Source: an uncultured Paracoccaceae bacterium | GTDB lineage: Bacteria; Pseudomonadota; Alphaproteobacteria; Rhodobacterales; Rhodobacteraceae | Reading direction: 5' to 3' | NCBI GenBank assembly: GCA_947503935.1 | Contig: CANNFR010000002.1 | Location: 124,001-188,000 of the forward strand | Length of the DNA stretch: 64,000 nt | Shown here: positions 52,486 to 61,782 of the stretch, piece by piece | Layout: each line of letters opens with the position of its first letter | Position numbering within the stretch: position 1 is the first letter of the stretch | The notes under the pieces: model-generated | Seen by the model: the letters and a program-made list of their open reading frames with translations, nothing else | Told to the model about the DNA's origin: nothing | Database searches by the model: none | Made by a program: the position numbers and the translations under genes

Positions 52486-55188
52486 TCAGAGCTTGCCGTG
52501 ACAATGCTTGAACTTGCGGCCCGAACCACAGGGGCAGGGATCATTTCGGCCAGGATTGCCCCATGTCGTCGGGTCAGTCTCGTCAAAGCCCTCGACAAGC
52601 GGCACCGGCTCCGCGCCGCCATCGGCCAGAACCGGCTGCTTTGGCGCGGCGGCCCTGGCCTGCTCCATCATCTGGGCAACCATGGCCTGCTGTTCTTCCG
52701 GCGTGATCTGGCGGATCTGCAATGTGGCCAGCTTTTGCGTGACCTCTTCGCGCAAGCCGTTCAACAGAGATTCGAACAGCATGAAGGATTCGTTTTTGTA
52801 TTCGTTCAGCGGGTCACGCTGGGCATAGCCCCTGAACCCGACGACCGAGCGCAGGTGATCAAGCCGGATGATGTGTTCGCGCCATTTTGCGTCGATCGTG
52901 TTCAGCAGAAGCTGCTTTTCGACCTGGCGCATCGTCTCGGCGCCGTATTCGGTGGTCTTGGCGGCGATAACCTCATCAGCCGCTTTTTCAAGCCGCTCGA
53001 TCATCTCGGCCTGGTCGACACCCTCTTCGTCGGCCCATTCGGCGATCGGCGCTTCAACGCCCAGCTTCTCGCGCGCCGCCGTGACCAATCCGTCGACATC
53101 CCACTGATCGGCATAGCTTTTCGGCGGCATGTGTTGATCGACAAGATCCTCGACCATCTGCTGGCGCATATCGTCGACGATCTCGGACAGATCCTCGGCC
53201 TCCATGATCTCACGCCGCTGGCTAAAGATCACCTTGCGCTGATCGTTCATGACGTTGTCGTATTTCAGCAATTGCTTGCGGATGTCGAAATTGTGTCCCT
53301 CAACCTTGGCCTGAGCCTTTTCGAGGCTCTTGTTGACCCAAGGGTGCATGATTGCCTCGCCCTCTTTCATACCGAGGGTCGAGAGCACCTTTTCCAGCTT
53401 GTCCGACCCGAAAATCCGCATCAGATCGTCTTCCAGCGACAGGAAGAACGACGATTTGCCAGGGTCGCCCTGCCGGCCCGAGCGGCCGCGCAGCTGGTTG
53501 TCGATCCGCCGGCTCTCGTGACGTTCGGTGGCCAGAACATAAAGCCCGCCCGCGGCCTTCACCGCCTCTTCTTCCTCAACATGCTCGGCCTCGATCTGGG
53601 CGCGCACCTCGTCGGGATGGGCCTCGGGGTCGGCGTCGAGCGCCTCGATCACCTTCAACTCGACATTTCCGCCCAGTTTGATGTCGGTTCCGCGGCCGGC
53701 CATGTTGGTGGCGATGGTAACGGCCCCCAGCTTGCCCGCATCGGCGACGATCTTGGCTTCCTGCTCGTGATAGCGCGCGTTCAGCACGTTGTGCGGGATG
53801 TCCGACTCTTTCAGATGCTCTGAGATGAATTCCGACTTCTCGATGGATGTCGTGCCGACCAGCACGGGCTGGCCCTTGGCATTCGCCGCGCGGATCGCCT
53901 CAACCACCGCGTCGTACTTTTCGCGGGCGCTGCGATAGACCTGATCGTCTTCATCCTCGCGCTGGATCGGGCGGTTGGTGGGCACCTCGACCACGCCGAG
54001 ATTATAGATTTCCATGAATTCCTCGGCCTCGGTGGTGGCCGTGCCGGTCATCCCCGCCAGCTTTTCGTAAAGACGGAAGTAATTCTGGAACGTCACATTC
54101 GCCAAGGTCACGTTTTCGGGCTGAATTTCGACGTTTTCCTTGGCCTCAAGCGCTTGGTGCACGCCTTCCGACAGGCGGCGGCCGGCCATCATGCGGCCGG
54201 TGAACTGGTCGATCAGCATCACCGCGCCGTCGCGGACGATGTAATCGGTATCCCGCATATAGGCCTTGTGCGCCTTCAGCGCCTGATTGACGTGGTGGAT
54301 GATCGTCGTGCTTTCGGGATCATAGAGCGTCTGATCCTCGGGCAGGATGCCCAGCTCATGCAGGCGCACCTCGGCAAATTCGTTGCCCTCATCCGTCAGG
54401 GACGCGGTTTTGCGCTTTTCGTCCAGAACGTAGTGCTCTTCCTGAAACTCGGGGATCAGCGCGTCGATGGTCTTGTAAAGCTCGGACCGGTCCTCGCTGG
54501 GGCCGGAAATGATCAAAGGTGTCCGCGCCTCATCGATCAGGATCGAATCCACCTCATCGACGATCGCATAGAAATGGCTGCGCTGCGCCATATCGGCGAT
54601 CGTGCTTTTCATGTTGTCGCGCAGGTAATCAAACCCAAGCTCGTTATTCGTGGCGTAGGTGATATCGGCCTGATAGGCGATGCGCTTTTCGTCTTCGGGC
54701 TGACGGGGGATGACGACCCCGGTGGTCAGGCCAAGCTGGCTGTAGACCTTGCCCATCCATTCGGCGTCACGCTGGGCCAGGTAATCGTTCACAGTGACGA
54801 TATGCACGCCCTTGCCGGCCAGCGCGTTCAGATAAGCCGGGAAGGTGGCGACAAGGGTCTTCCCCTCACCCGTCTTCATCTCGGCAATGTTACCCTGATG
54901 CAGGAAGATCCCGCCCATCAACTGCACGTCGAAGGCGCGCAGGCCCAGGGCCCGTTTGGCGGCTTCGCGGCAATTGGCGAAGGCCTCGGGCAGCAAGTTA
55001 TCCAGGCTTTCGCCGCCTTGGGCGCGCATGGCCAGCTGTTCGGTACGATCGCGGATCTCTTCGTCCGTCAGCTTCTCAAAATCCGGCTCAAGCGCGTTGA
55101 TCTGTTCGACCAATGGCTTCACAGCCTTGATTTTGCGGTCGTTGGCGGTGCCAAAGACCTTCTTCGTGATCGTTCCAATGCCAAGCAT
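52486..55188 (-). CDS. secA: Preprotein translocase ATPase SecA
   Basis: 900 residues from ATG 55188; the frame extends 28 residues upstream without family similarity. Walker [17 protein letters not shown] in part (TGEGKTL), [13 protein letters not shown], the second-half motor with [12 protein letters not shown] and [18 protein letters not shown] in part ([11 protein letters not shown]), and the C-terminal zinc motif [12 protein letters not shown] used for SecB/ribosome contact. It powers protein export through SecYEG. Divergent from the parvulin gene (186-bp gap), which has a role in folding exported proteins. Confidence 0.97.
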   Translation of the reverse strand: MLGIGTITKKVFGTANDRKIKAVKPLVEQINALEPDFEKLTDEEIRDRTEQLAMRAQGGESLDNLLPEAFANCREAAKRALGLRAFDVQLMGGIFLHQGNIAEMKTGEGKTLVATFPAYLNALAGKGVHIVTVNDYLAQRDAEWMGKVYSQLGLTTGVVIPRQPEDEKRIAYQADITYATNNELGFDYLRDNMKSTIADMAQRSHFYAIVDEVDSILIDEARTPLIISGPSEDRSELYKTIDALIPEFQEEHYVLDEKRKTASLTDEGNEFAEVRLHELGILPEDQTLYDPESTTIIHHVNQALKAHKAYMRDTDYIVRDGAVMLIDQFTGRMMAGRRLSEGVHQALEAKENVEIQPENVTLANVTFQNYFRLYEKLAGMTGTATTEAEEFMEIYNLGVVEVPTNRPIQREDEDDQVYRSAREKYDAVVEAIRAANAKGQPVLVGTTSIEKSEFISEHLKESDIPHNVLNARYHEQEAKIVADAGKLGAVTIATNMAGRGTDIKLGGNVELKVIEALDADPEAHPDEVRAQIEAEHVEEEEAVKAAGGLYVLATERHESRRIDNQLRGRSGRQGDPGKSSFFLSLEDDLMRIFGSDKLEKVLSTLGMKEGEAIMHPWVNKSLEKAQAKVEGHNFDIRKQLLKYDNVMNDQRKVIFSQRREIMEAEDLSEIVDDMRQQMVEDLVDQHMPPKSYADQWDVDGLVTAAREKLGVEAPIAEWADEEGVDQAEMIERLEKAADEVIAAKTTEYGAETMRQVEKQLLLNTIDAKWREHIIRLDHLRSVVGFRGYAQRDPLNEYKNESFMLFESLLNGLREEVTQKLATLQIRQITPEEQQAMVAQMMEQARAAAPKQPVLADGGAEPVPLVEGFDETDPTTWGNPGRNDPCPCGSGRKFKHCHGKL

Positions 55189-55374
55189 ATGTTTGCTGCT
55201 TTCCGCTCTGACGTACTCGTGTTGCGAGTTCGCCTTGCCCGCCTCTCCGACGGGCCCTAGTAAGGGGCCCATGAATGAAAGGAAGCCCGGCGCTCGCGGA
55301 CCTGAGCGATGTAAGGGGCTGACCTCTTAGTGTCAACGTCGCTGGCCAAGGCGATAGCAACCCGGAGATCCCAT

Positions 55375-56298
55375 ATGACCCTGATGAAACACCTGCTTTG
55401 CAGCGCTGCGCTGGCCGCCCTCCTTGCTGGCCCCGGCTTTGCACAGGACACACCGACCGAGGCGCCGGCCGAAGCGGCCCCCGAGATGGGCGAGGCCGAT
55501 GACAGCCTTGAGGTCGTGGGCGACCCGCCTTCAGCCGACATGGTGGTCGCGTCAGTCAACGGCACGGATATCACGCTGGGCCATCTGATCGTGGCCCGCG
55601 CCCGCCTGCCGCAGCAATATCAGGAATTGCCCGACGATATGCTGCTGTCGGGTCTTCTGGACCAGCTGATCCAGCAGATCGCCATCGCCGAGACGATCGA
55701 AGACGGGCTGTCAATGGGCTCGGAACTGGCGCTGGAGAATGAACGCCGTGCCTTTCTGGCGGGCGAAGCGCTCAGCGCCATTGCCGAGGGTGCCGTGACC
55801 GATGAGGCGCTGCAGACCCTTTATGATGAGCGTTACGCCAGCGCCGATCCCAGCCAGGAATACAATGCCGCCCACATTCTGGTCGAAACCGAGGAGGCCG
55901 CGCAGGAGGTCAAGACCGCGCTTGATGGCGGTGCCGACTTTGCCGAATTGGCGCGCGAACGCTCCACCGGCCCGTCCGGCCCGAATGGCGGCGATCTGGG
56001 CTGGTTTGAGAAAGGCATGATGGTCGAACCCTTCGAACAGGCGGTCGTCGCGCTTGAACCGGGCCAGATCTCGGACCCTGTCGAGACGCAATTCGGCTGG
56101 CATGTCGTCAAGCTGAACGAGGTGCGCCTGAAGGAAGCCCCCGCGATTGACGACGTCCGCGCCGAGCTGGAGGAAGAGCTGCAGCGCCAGGCCGTTGAAG
56201 ACGCGGTGACCGCCGCAACCGATGGCGCCGAGATCACGCGGAACGACGAAGGGCTTGACCCGACCGTCCTTCGTAACCTTGATCTGGTTCAGCAATAA
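55375..56298 (+). CDS. Peptidylprolyl isomerase (parvulin)
   Basis: 307 residues from ATG 55375. Signal peptide (MTLMKHLLCSAALAALLAGPG), an acidic linker, an N-terminal SurA-like helical region and one parvulin domain at about 155-260 (AAHILVETEEAAQEVK, ARERSTGPSGPNGGDLGWF, GQISDPVETQFGWHVVKL). Periplasmic chaperone/prolyl isomerase of the PpiC/PrsA type. It is followed 27 bp later by argJ and lies opposite secA, in line with work on exported proteins. Confidence 0.9.
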   Translation: MTLMKHLLCSAALAALLAGPGFAQDTPTEAPAEAAPEMGEADDSLEVVGDPPSADMVVASVNGTDITLGHLIVARARLPQQYQELPDDMLLSGLLDQLIQQIAIAETIEDGLSMGSELALENERRAFLAGEALSAIAEGAVTDEALQTLYDERYASADPSQEYNAAHILVETEEAAQEVKTALDGGADFAELARERSTGPSGPNGGDLGWFEKGMMVEPFEQAVVALEPGQISDPVETQFGWHVVKLNEVRLKEAPAIDDVRAELEEELQRQAVEDAVTAATDGAEITRNDEGLDPTVLRNLDLVQQ

Positions 56299-56325
56299 CA
56301 AAATCTGACGGGGGGAGTGCCGGAG

Positions 56326-57729
56326 ATGGCCAAGACCAAGGCGAAAGCAAAGGACAAGGGCGGCAAGAAGGCAAAGAAAGCCAAGGCCGCGAAAAAGGAC
56401 GGTAAGGCCAAGAAGATCGCCAAGGCCAAGGTGAAGGCGGCGGTCAAGAAAGTGAAGGCCGTGGCAACCAAAGCCATGCAGGCCGCTGAACCCGTTTCCC
56501 TTCTGGCGCCCAAGGCCGGGTTTCCGTCGCTTCCCGCGATCTCCGGGGTTGAATTCGCAGCCGTCGCGGCCGGGGTGCGCTATCCCGGCCGGACCGATGT
56601 GATGCTGGCCAAGCTGGCCCCCGGCACGGCCATTGCGGGGGCCTTCACCCGCTCGGCCACGCGCTCGGACCCTGTGCGGGTCTGCGAGGCCAATCTGGCC
56701 GCAAAGACCGCCGCGCGCAGCGGGGCTGCGATCATCGTGAACTCCGGAAATGCCAACGCCTTTACCGGCGCGGCGGGCGAACAAGCGGTGAAAGCCGTGT
56801 CCGACGCGGTCGCCACGGCGGTTAAGGTGCCCGCGACGCGGGTTTTCCCAGCCTCGACCGGGGTCATCGGCGAACCGCTTCCCCATGACCGCATCACGGC
56901 CGTCATCGGCGATCTTGCCAAAGGTCTATCAACGGGCGGCATCGAACAGGCCGCCCGTGCGATCATGACGACCGATACGTTCCCCAAAGGCGCCTCGGCC
57001 GAGGTTGAGATTGATGGCGAGGTCGTCAAGATCGCCGGTATCGCTAAGGGCTCGGGCATGGTGGCGCCGGATATGGCGACGATGCTGGTCTACCTCTTTA
57101 CCGACGCCAAGGTGGGCCCCGTGCCATTGCAGCGCATGGTGACCCGCGCCACGAACGAGACGTTCAACTGCATCACGGTCGATGGCGATACCTCGACCTC
57201 GGACACGCTGATCATGGCTGCCACCGGCAAAAGCAAGGCGCCCGAGATCCGCGATGTGCGCACCCGCCAGGGCCGCGCCTTCTACGACGCGCTGCACGGT
57301 GTGATGCTGGATCTGGCCCATCAGGTCGTGCGCGACGGCGAAGGGGCGACGAAGTTCGTCGAAGTCGCCGTGACCGGGGCCGCAACCGACGGAGACGCGC
57401 GCAAGGTCGCCTTCGCCATCGCCAACTCGCCGCTGGTGAAAACCGCCATCGCGGGCGAAGACCCCAATTGGGGGCGCATCGTCATGGCCGTCGGCAAATC
57501 CGGCGCCAAGGCCGATCGCGACCTCCTGACCGTCCGCCTGGGCGACGTTCTGGTGGCCGAAAAGGGCATGGTGGCCCCCGATTACACCGAGAAGGACGGC
57601 GCCAAGCACATGAAGGGCGAAGAGGTCAGGATCGGGGTTGATCTGGGGCTTGGGCCCGCCACGGCGACCGTCTGGACCTGCGATCTGACCAACCGGTATA
57701 TCGAGATCAACGCCGACTACCGATCATAG
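56326..57729 (+). CDS. argJ: Bifunctional ornithine acetyltransferase/N-acetylglutamate synthase with Lys-rich N-terminal tail
   Basis: 467 residues from ATG 56326 (GGAG upstream; GTG 56317 also in frame). The ArgJ core starts at about residue 57 (PLAPKAGFPSLPA-like LLAPKAGFPSLPAISG) and has the autocleavage site before the Thr of GMVAPDMATMLVYL, which separates alpha and beta chains, plus GEDPNWGRI. It transfers acetyl from acetylornithine to glutamate, recycling the arginine pathway. The first ~55 residues are an extra Lys/Ala-rich tail (MAKTKAKAKDKGGKKAKKAK) resembling histone H1 tails; such a tail is not part of the usual enzyme. Confidence 0.93.
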   Translation: MAKTKAKAKDKGGKKAKKAKAAKKDGKAKKIAKAKVKAAVKKVKAVATKAMQAAEPVSLLAPKAGFPSLPAISGVEFAAVAAGVRYPGRTDVMLAKLAPGTAIAGAFTRSATRSDPVRVCEANLAAKTAARSGAAIIVNSGNANAFTGAAGEQAVKAVSDAVATAVKVPATRVFPASTGVIGEPLPHDRITAVIGDLAKGLSTGGIEQAARAIMTTDTFPKGASAEVEIDGEVVKIAGIAKGSGMVAPDMATMLVYLFTDAKVGPVPLQRMVTRATNETFNCITVDGDTSTSDTLIMAATGKSKAPEIRDVRTRQGRAFYDALHGVMLDLAHQVVRDGEGATKFVEVAVTGAATDGDARKVAFAIANSPLVKTAIAGEDPNWGRIVMAVGKSGAKADRDLLTVRLGDVLVAEKGMVAPDYTEKDGAKHMKGEEVRIGVDLGLGPATATVWTCDLTNRYIEINADYRS

Positions 57730-57730
57730 C

Positions 57731-58129
57731 ATGAAAGTGGTCCTGGTTTCCGCCGTCGCCCTCATCGACGTCGATGGGCGGGTGCTGCTGGCCCAGCGCC
57801 CCGAGGGCAAGAGCATGGCCGGCCTTTGGGAATTTCCCGGCGGCAAGGTCGAGGATGGCGAAACACCAGAAGCCGCGCTGGTGCGCGAATTGCAGGAGGA
57901 GCTGGGCATCGACACCTGGGCGTCGTGCCTGGCGCCCCTGACCTTCGCAAGCCACGCCTATGACGATTTCCACCTGCTCATGCCGCTTTTCGCCTGCCGC
58001 AAATGGCAGGGCATCCCCCAATCGCGCGAGGGCCAAACCCTGAAATGGGTCCGCCCCAACGCCCTGCGCGACTACCCCATGCCGCCCGCCGACCTACCGC
58101 TGATCCCGATCCTGCGGGACTGGCTATAA
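57731..58129 (+). CDS. mutT: MutT-type Nudix hydrolase
   Basis: 132 residues. The Nudix box is complete (GGKVEDGETPEAALVRELQE then EELGI), with RPEGKSMAGLWEFPGG upstream, typical of MutT that hydrolyses 8-oxo-dGTP and prevents A:T to C:G transversions. It begins 1 bp after the argJ stop, so it is the last gene of the ppiC-argJ-mutT unit. A dNTP/NTP substrate cannot be distinguished in detail. Confidence 0.92.
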   Translation: MKVVLVSAVALIDVDGRVLLAQRPEGKSMAGLWEFPGGKVEDGETPEAALVRELQEELGIDTWASCLAPLTFASHAYDDFHLLMPLFACRKWQGIPQSREGQTLKWVRPNALRDYPMPPADLPLIPILRDWL

Positions 58130-58241
58130 GGGACCGCCGCTCGGAACGTGCTCGTCCGGGGTATCTGCAGAGCGGACCGGCATAGTGGCCGGCTGATCCC
58201 AGGATGCGGAGCTTGCAGTTAGAGCGGCGTCCTCCATGAAA

Positions 58242-58269
58242 CCAGAAGGGCGCGGAAACACCCTTCTGG
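58242..58269. terminator. Hairpin between mutT and znuA
   Basis: CCAGAAGGG (58242-58250), 10-nt loop, CCCTTCTGG (58261-58269): a perfect 9-bp stem between the convergent mutT and znuA genes. On the minus strand it is followed by TTTC, a weak T tract, so it may end the znuA transcript. The remainder of the 167-bp gap shows nothing. Confidence 0.55.
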
Positions 58270-58296
58270 CTTCGGTTGTGTCATCGCCGGGCCAGC

Positions 58297-59301
58297 TTAG
58301 AGACACCCGGCAAGCGTGGTCGCGATGCCGCGAATAAGCTGCGGATAAAGCGTCGGGCCGGGCTCAAGGTCAGCACCGATCGGGTCGATCACACCGGTAT
58401 CCGCCTCGGTTCCATCAAGCACAGTGGTCACAAGTCCTGCGTTGAATTGCGGCTCGGCCAGGACGCAATCGACGCCTTCCCCGCGAACCCGACCCTGGAT
58501 TTCGGCGATACGCGCGGGGCTTGGGTCGGCCGCGTCGCTGAGTGAAATGGCCCCGGATGCCGGGAAATCGAAATCGGTCTCGAAGTACTGGAAAGCATCG
58601 TGAAACACAATAAAGCTGCCACCGCGCACCGGGTTCAAGACCTCGCTGACCTCGGCGGACAAGGCTTCCAACTCGTCATTCGCCGCGGCGGCATTGCTGA
58701 AGTAGGTGCTGGCATTATCCGGGTCCGCCGCAGAGAGCTCGGCCGCGATCAGGTTGACCCAGGTCCGCGCGTTTGTCGGTGACAGCCAGGCATGGGCATC
58801 ATGCGCGCCATGGGCATGGCCGTGGTCGTCATGGTCGTGTTCATCATGGGCGTGGTCGTCATGGGCATGCTCTTCGTGATCGTGCTCGCCTTCGGCATGC
58901 TCTTCATGCCCATGCTCTTCATCCCCGTGGGAATGCGCCTCAAACAACGCGTCCTCTCGGATATCAAGCAGCACGGTGCCGTCGGCTTCCAAAAGCGTCA
59001 GAACAGCCGCCTCTTGTGCCAGTGTCTCCACGGCGTCTTCCATCCAGGGCGCCAGGTCCTCTCCCATCCAGATCACGATATCCGCATTCTGCAATGCCGC
59101 TGCCTCGGATGGGCGCAGGCTGTATTCATGGGGCGACGCGCCGGGTGGCAGGATCAGGTCCGGGGTGCCAACCCCCTCCATCACGCGGGCGACGAGGGAA
59201 TGCACGGGCGCGATATCAACCGCAACGTTCGGCACATCGGCCATCGCCGCACCACCCACCAATGCAAGCGCGGCAGAGAGAGATGTGAGTTTTCTGGACA
59301 T
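58297..59301 (-). CDS. znuA: Zinc ABC transporter substrate-binding protein ZnuA
   Basis: 334 residues with a signal peptide (to about residue 21). Cluster A-I metal-binding fold: DIAPVHSLVARVMEG with the first His, ASPHEYSLRPSEAAAL with the second His and FHDAFQYFE with the third. Between residues about 122 and 168 there is a long His/Asp/Glu-rich loop (HDHEEHAHDDHAHDEHDH) that characterises ZnuA and helps capture Zn2+. It is transcribed divergently from zur-znuC-znuB and starts 56 bp from zur. Confidence 0.96.
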   Translation of the reverse strand: MSRKLTSLSAALALVGGAAMADVPNVAVDIAPVHSLVARVMEGVGTPDLILPPGASPHEYSLRPSEAAALQNADIVIWMGEDLAPWMEDAVETLAQEAAVLTLLEADGTVLLDIREDALFEAHSHGDEEHGHEEHAEGEHDHEEHAHDDHAHDEHDHDDHGHAHGAHDAHAWLSPTNARTWVNLIAAELSAADPDNASTYFSNAAAANDELEALSAEVSEVLNPVRGGSFIVFHDAFQYFETDFDFPASGAISLSDAADPSPARIAEIQGRVRGEGVDCVLAEPQFNAGLVTTVLDGTEADTGVIDPIGADLEPGPTLYPQLIRGIATTLAGCL

Positions 59302-59313
59302 TAGAACCTCTTT

Positions 59314-59331
59314 GTGATTTTATAACATTGC
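59314..59331. promoter_or_regulatory. Zur box, znuA-proximal
   Basis: GTGATTTTATAACATTGC contains the TTATAACAT half-site of alphaproteobacterial Zur operators. It lies in the 56-bp gap between znuA and zur, 12 bp upstream of znuA. Call made by resemblance and context. Confidence 0.65.
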
Positions 59332-59344
59332 AGATCGCATATAT

Positions 59345-59362
59345 GATATGAAATAACATGAC
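59345..59362. promoter_or_regulatory. Zur box overlapping zur start
   Basis: GATATGAAATAACATGAC has dyad symmetry around ATAACAT-type half-sites and overlaps the zur ATG at 59358. Together with the upstream site it would let Zn-bound Zur repress both divergent units, including its own gene. Confidence 0.6.
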
Positions 59363-59876
59363 AAGAGCACCCCACAGCGTCTCAGCCGAAAATGCGGCCC
59401 CAATCGGGTTCGAAAAGCATGACCATAAGGCCTGTGTCGCCCAGGCATTGGCGACGGCCGAAGCCCGTTGCGCAGCCGAGGGGCTGCGCCTGACGCCCGT
59501 TCGGCGCAAGGTGCTTGAGCTTTTGCTGCAGAAGCATCGGGCGCTGGGGGCTTACGCCATTCTTGATCTGCTGCGCGACGCGGGGTTCGGCTCGCAGCCG
59601 CCGGTGGCCTATCGCGCACTGGATTTTCTGACGGAACACGGCTTTGTCCACAAAATTCAGCGCCTGAACGCCTTCGTTGCCTGCGCGCATCCCAGTGAAA
59701 CGCACTCACCCGCCTTCATGATCTGCCGGCTATGCGATGCCGTGGCCGAGGCACACGCAACGTCGGCCAAGGGGGCGCTTGGGCCCGCAGCGCAGGCCGC
59801 AGGGTTTCACATCGAAAAAACCGTCGTCGAGGCCGAAGGGGTCTGCCCCGCCTGCATGGACAAGGCAGACGCATGA
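59358..59876 (+). CDS. zur: Zinc uptake regulator Zur (Fur family)
   Basis: 172 residues. Fur-fold winged helix: LTPVRRKVLELLLQKHRALGA and PPVAYRALDFLTEHGFVHKI (recognition helix). The structural-zinc cysteine pairs are present as ICRLCD and CPACMD, and the sensing region is rich in His (ACAHPSETHSPAF). With zinc bound it should repress znuA and znuCB. Its stop overlaps the znuC start by 4 nt. Confidence 0.95.
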   Translation: MTRAPHSVSAENAAPIGFEKHDHKACVAQALATAEARCAAEGLRLTPVRRKVLELLLQKHRALGAYAILDLLRDAGFGSQPPVAYRALDFLTEHGFVHKIQRLNAFVACAHPSETHSPAFMICRLCDAVAEAHATSAKGALGPAAQAAGFHIEKTVVEAEGVCPACMDKADA

Positions 59877-60610
59877 GCCTGATCAATGTCAAGAATCTCA
59901 GCGTCGCCTATGGTGCAAACACGGTCCTGCACAATGTGGATCTGCACCTGCAACCTGGCGAGATCGTCACCATTGTCGGCCCCAACGGGTCAGGCAAAAC
60001 AAGCCTTTTGCGGGCGATCATTGGCGCGACGAAACCCGCCAGCGGAGAGATCACGCTGAAGCGCGGGCTGAAGATCGGGTATGTGCCGCAGCGCCTGCAT
60101 ATCGACCAGACCCTCCCCATCACGGTTGAGCGGTTCATGCGGCTGACCGACCCCGTCTCGCAGGCCAACTGCCAAGCGGCGTTGGAGACGGCAGGTGTTC
60201 CTGACCTCTTGAAACGCCAGATGTCGCTTCTTTCAGGCGGACAATTCCAGCGGGTTCTGCTGGCCCGGGCACTGATTAACGGACCCGATGTTTTGCTTCT
60301 GGATGAAGCGACACAGGGCCTGGACCAGCCTGGTTCGGCCGCGTTCTACCGGCAGATCGAGGCGGTGCGTCGTGACACGGGCTGTGCGATCTTGATGATC
60401 AGCCACGAATTGCACGTTGTGATGAGCGCCTCTGACCGGGTGATCTGCCTGAACGGACATGTCTGCTGCGAAGGCGCGCCCGCCGTTGTCGCCTCGGCGC
60501 CCGAATATCGCGCGCTGTTCGGAACGGGCACGGGTGGCGCCTTGGCGCTCTACCGGCATGACCATGACCACGATCATGACCACGCGCATCATCACGAGGC
60601 GGCCGAGTAA
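59873..60610 (+). CDS. znuC: Zinc ABC transporter ATP-binding protein ZnuC
   Basis: 245 residues from ATG 59873. Walker A IVGPNGSGKTSLL, signature LSGGQFQRVLLARAL and Walker B VLLLDEATQGLD. The C-terminus carries an unusual His/Asp-rich tail (HDHDHDHDHAHHH) about 10 residues before the end, which could bind zinc on the cytoplasmic side. It overlaps zur by 4 nt and znuB by 1 nt (TAATG). Confidence 0.96.
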   Translation: MSLINVKNLSVAYGANTVLHNVDLHLQPGEIVTIVGPNGSGKTSLLRAIIGATKPASGEITLKRGLKIGYVPQRLHIDQTLPITVERFMRLTDPVSQANCQAALETAGVPDLLKRQMSLLSGGQFQRVLLARALINGPDVLLLDEATQGLDQPGSAAFYRQIEAVRRDTGCAILMISHELHVVMSASDRVICLNGHVCCEGAPAVVASAPEYRALFGTGTGGALALYRHDHDHDHDHAHHHEAAE

Positions 60611-61407
60611 TGCTTGACGATTTCATGATCCGCGCCACGCTTGCCGGGGTCGGCGTGGCCTGTGCCGCCGCGCCGCTGGGGTGCTTCGTCGTGTGGCGGC
60701 GAATGGCCTATTTCGGGGATGCGACGGCGCATGCGGCCATCCTTGGGGTCGCGCTATCGCTTGCGCTTCAGATGTCGATCTTCGCGGGGGCAATGGCTGT
60801 CGCGCTGGTCATGGCCCTGGCTGTGACGCATCTTGCCGGGCGCGGATATGCGATGGACACGCTCTTGGGCGTGCTCGCCCATTCCGCCCTCGCCTTCGGC
60901 CTGGTTGCGGTGTCGTTCCTTTCGGGCATCCGGATCGATCTGATGGCATATCTCTTCGGCGATATCCTCGCCGTTTCGCGGTTGGACCTGATGGTCATCT
61001 GGGGCGGCGCGGCTCTGGTGGTCGCGCTGATCGTCTGGCGATGGTCGGCCCTTCTGACATCAACGTTGAGCGAAGAGCTGGCCTATGCAAGCGGTCTTGA
61101 CCCACGGCGCGAGCAGTTGATCCTGACGGTATCGCTGGCCATCACCGTTGCCGTCGCGATCAAGGTGGTGGGCGTATTGCTGATTGCAGCGATGCTGATC
61201 ATCCCCGCCGCCGCGGCGCGCGGCCTTGCGCGCACGCCAGAGGCCATGGCGGTGATCGCCGCAATGATCGGGGCGTTTGCGGCTATCGCCGGCCTGCGCG
61301 CCGCCTATCTGTTCGATACGCCGGCAGGTCCGTCCATCGTTTGCGTCGCGGCCATCGTTTTCGCCGCATTGAACCTGATCGGCTGGCGCAGTCAGCGCCG
61401 CGCGTAG
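60610..61407 (+). CDS. znuB: Zinc ABC transporter permease ZnuB
   Basis: 265 residues, about 8-9 transmembrane helices. ABC-3 family features include GDATAHAAILGVAL, HSALAFGLVAVSFL, FGDILAVS and the conserved LLIAAMLIIPAAAARGLA. It forms the Zn2+ channel with ZnuC. The start is fused to the znuC stop (TAATG). After its stop there are about 200 bp (61408-61616) with no gene or clear structure. Confidence 0.96.
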   Translation: MLDDFMIRATLAGVGVACAAAPLGCFVVWRRMAYFGDATAHAAILGVALSLALQMSIFAGAMAVALVMALAVTHLAGRGYAMDTLLGVLAHSALAFGLVAVSFLSGIRIDLMAYLFGDILAVSRLDLMVIWGGAALVVALIVWRWSALLTSTLSEELAYASGLDPRREQLILTVSLAITVAVAIKVVGVLLIAAMLIIPAAAARGLARTPEAMAVIAAMIGAFAAIAGLRAAYLFDTPAGPSIVCVAAIVFAALNLIGWRSQRRA

Positions 61408-61616
61408 TCTGGCCAAACAGCCCGGCATTGCGCGCCCCAAGCGAAAGCGGCGACGGAAGGGTCGGCGGGGTCAGCCTGACGATGCCTGCCCTAAAGAATA
61501 TCGGGCGACGGCCTGATAGACGCAAAGTCACATCGTTTCGAAATCTTCACAAAACGCTGGATTTTTGCGCAAATCGTGCAATTCTATAGGCGGAGAAATG
61601 CTCACGGGAGGGGCAG

Positions 61617-61754
61617 ATGATCAGAACGATCACCATTGGTAGTTGCGTTTCCATCCAGGGGATGTTCGTGCGCGCCTTTACTGACGGCACCATTTTGGTG
61701 CGCGTCGGGCAGAAGGTGTTTCGCGGAATTCCTGTTAATAAAAAGGCGGCCTGA
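61617..61754 (+). CDS. 45-residue protein of unknown function
   Basis: ATG 61617 has a strong ribosome site (GGGAGGGG, about 6 nt away). The product is MIRTITIGSCVSIQGMFVRA, then 25 more residues with alternating hydrophobic residues and a basic end (IPVNKKAA). The stop codon TGA is the loop of the terminator hairpin at 61745-61760. No domain is recognised. Good initiation and termination signals make it likely a real gene, convergent with infB. Confidence 0.65.
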   Translation: MIRTITIGSCVSIQGMFVRAFTDGTILVRVGQKVFRGIPVNKKAA

Positions 61755-61764
61755 GGCCGCCTTT
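61745..61764 (+). terminator. Rho-independent terminator of the 45-residue gene
   Basis: GGCGGCC (61745-61751), loop TGA, GGCCGCC (61755-61761) followed by TTTTCTTTTT, and preceded by AAAA. The stop codon forms the loop, so coding ends inside the terminator. Because of the A tract on the left it could also terminate the convergent infB transcript. Confidence 0.9.
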
Positions 61765-61782
61765 TCTTTTTACACCAGATCC

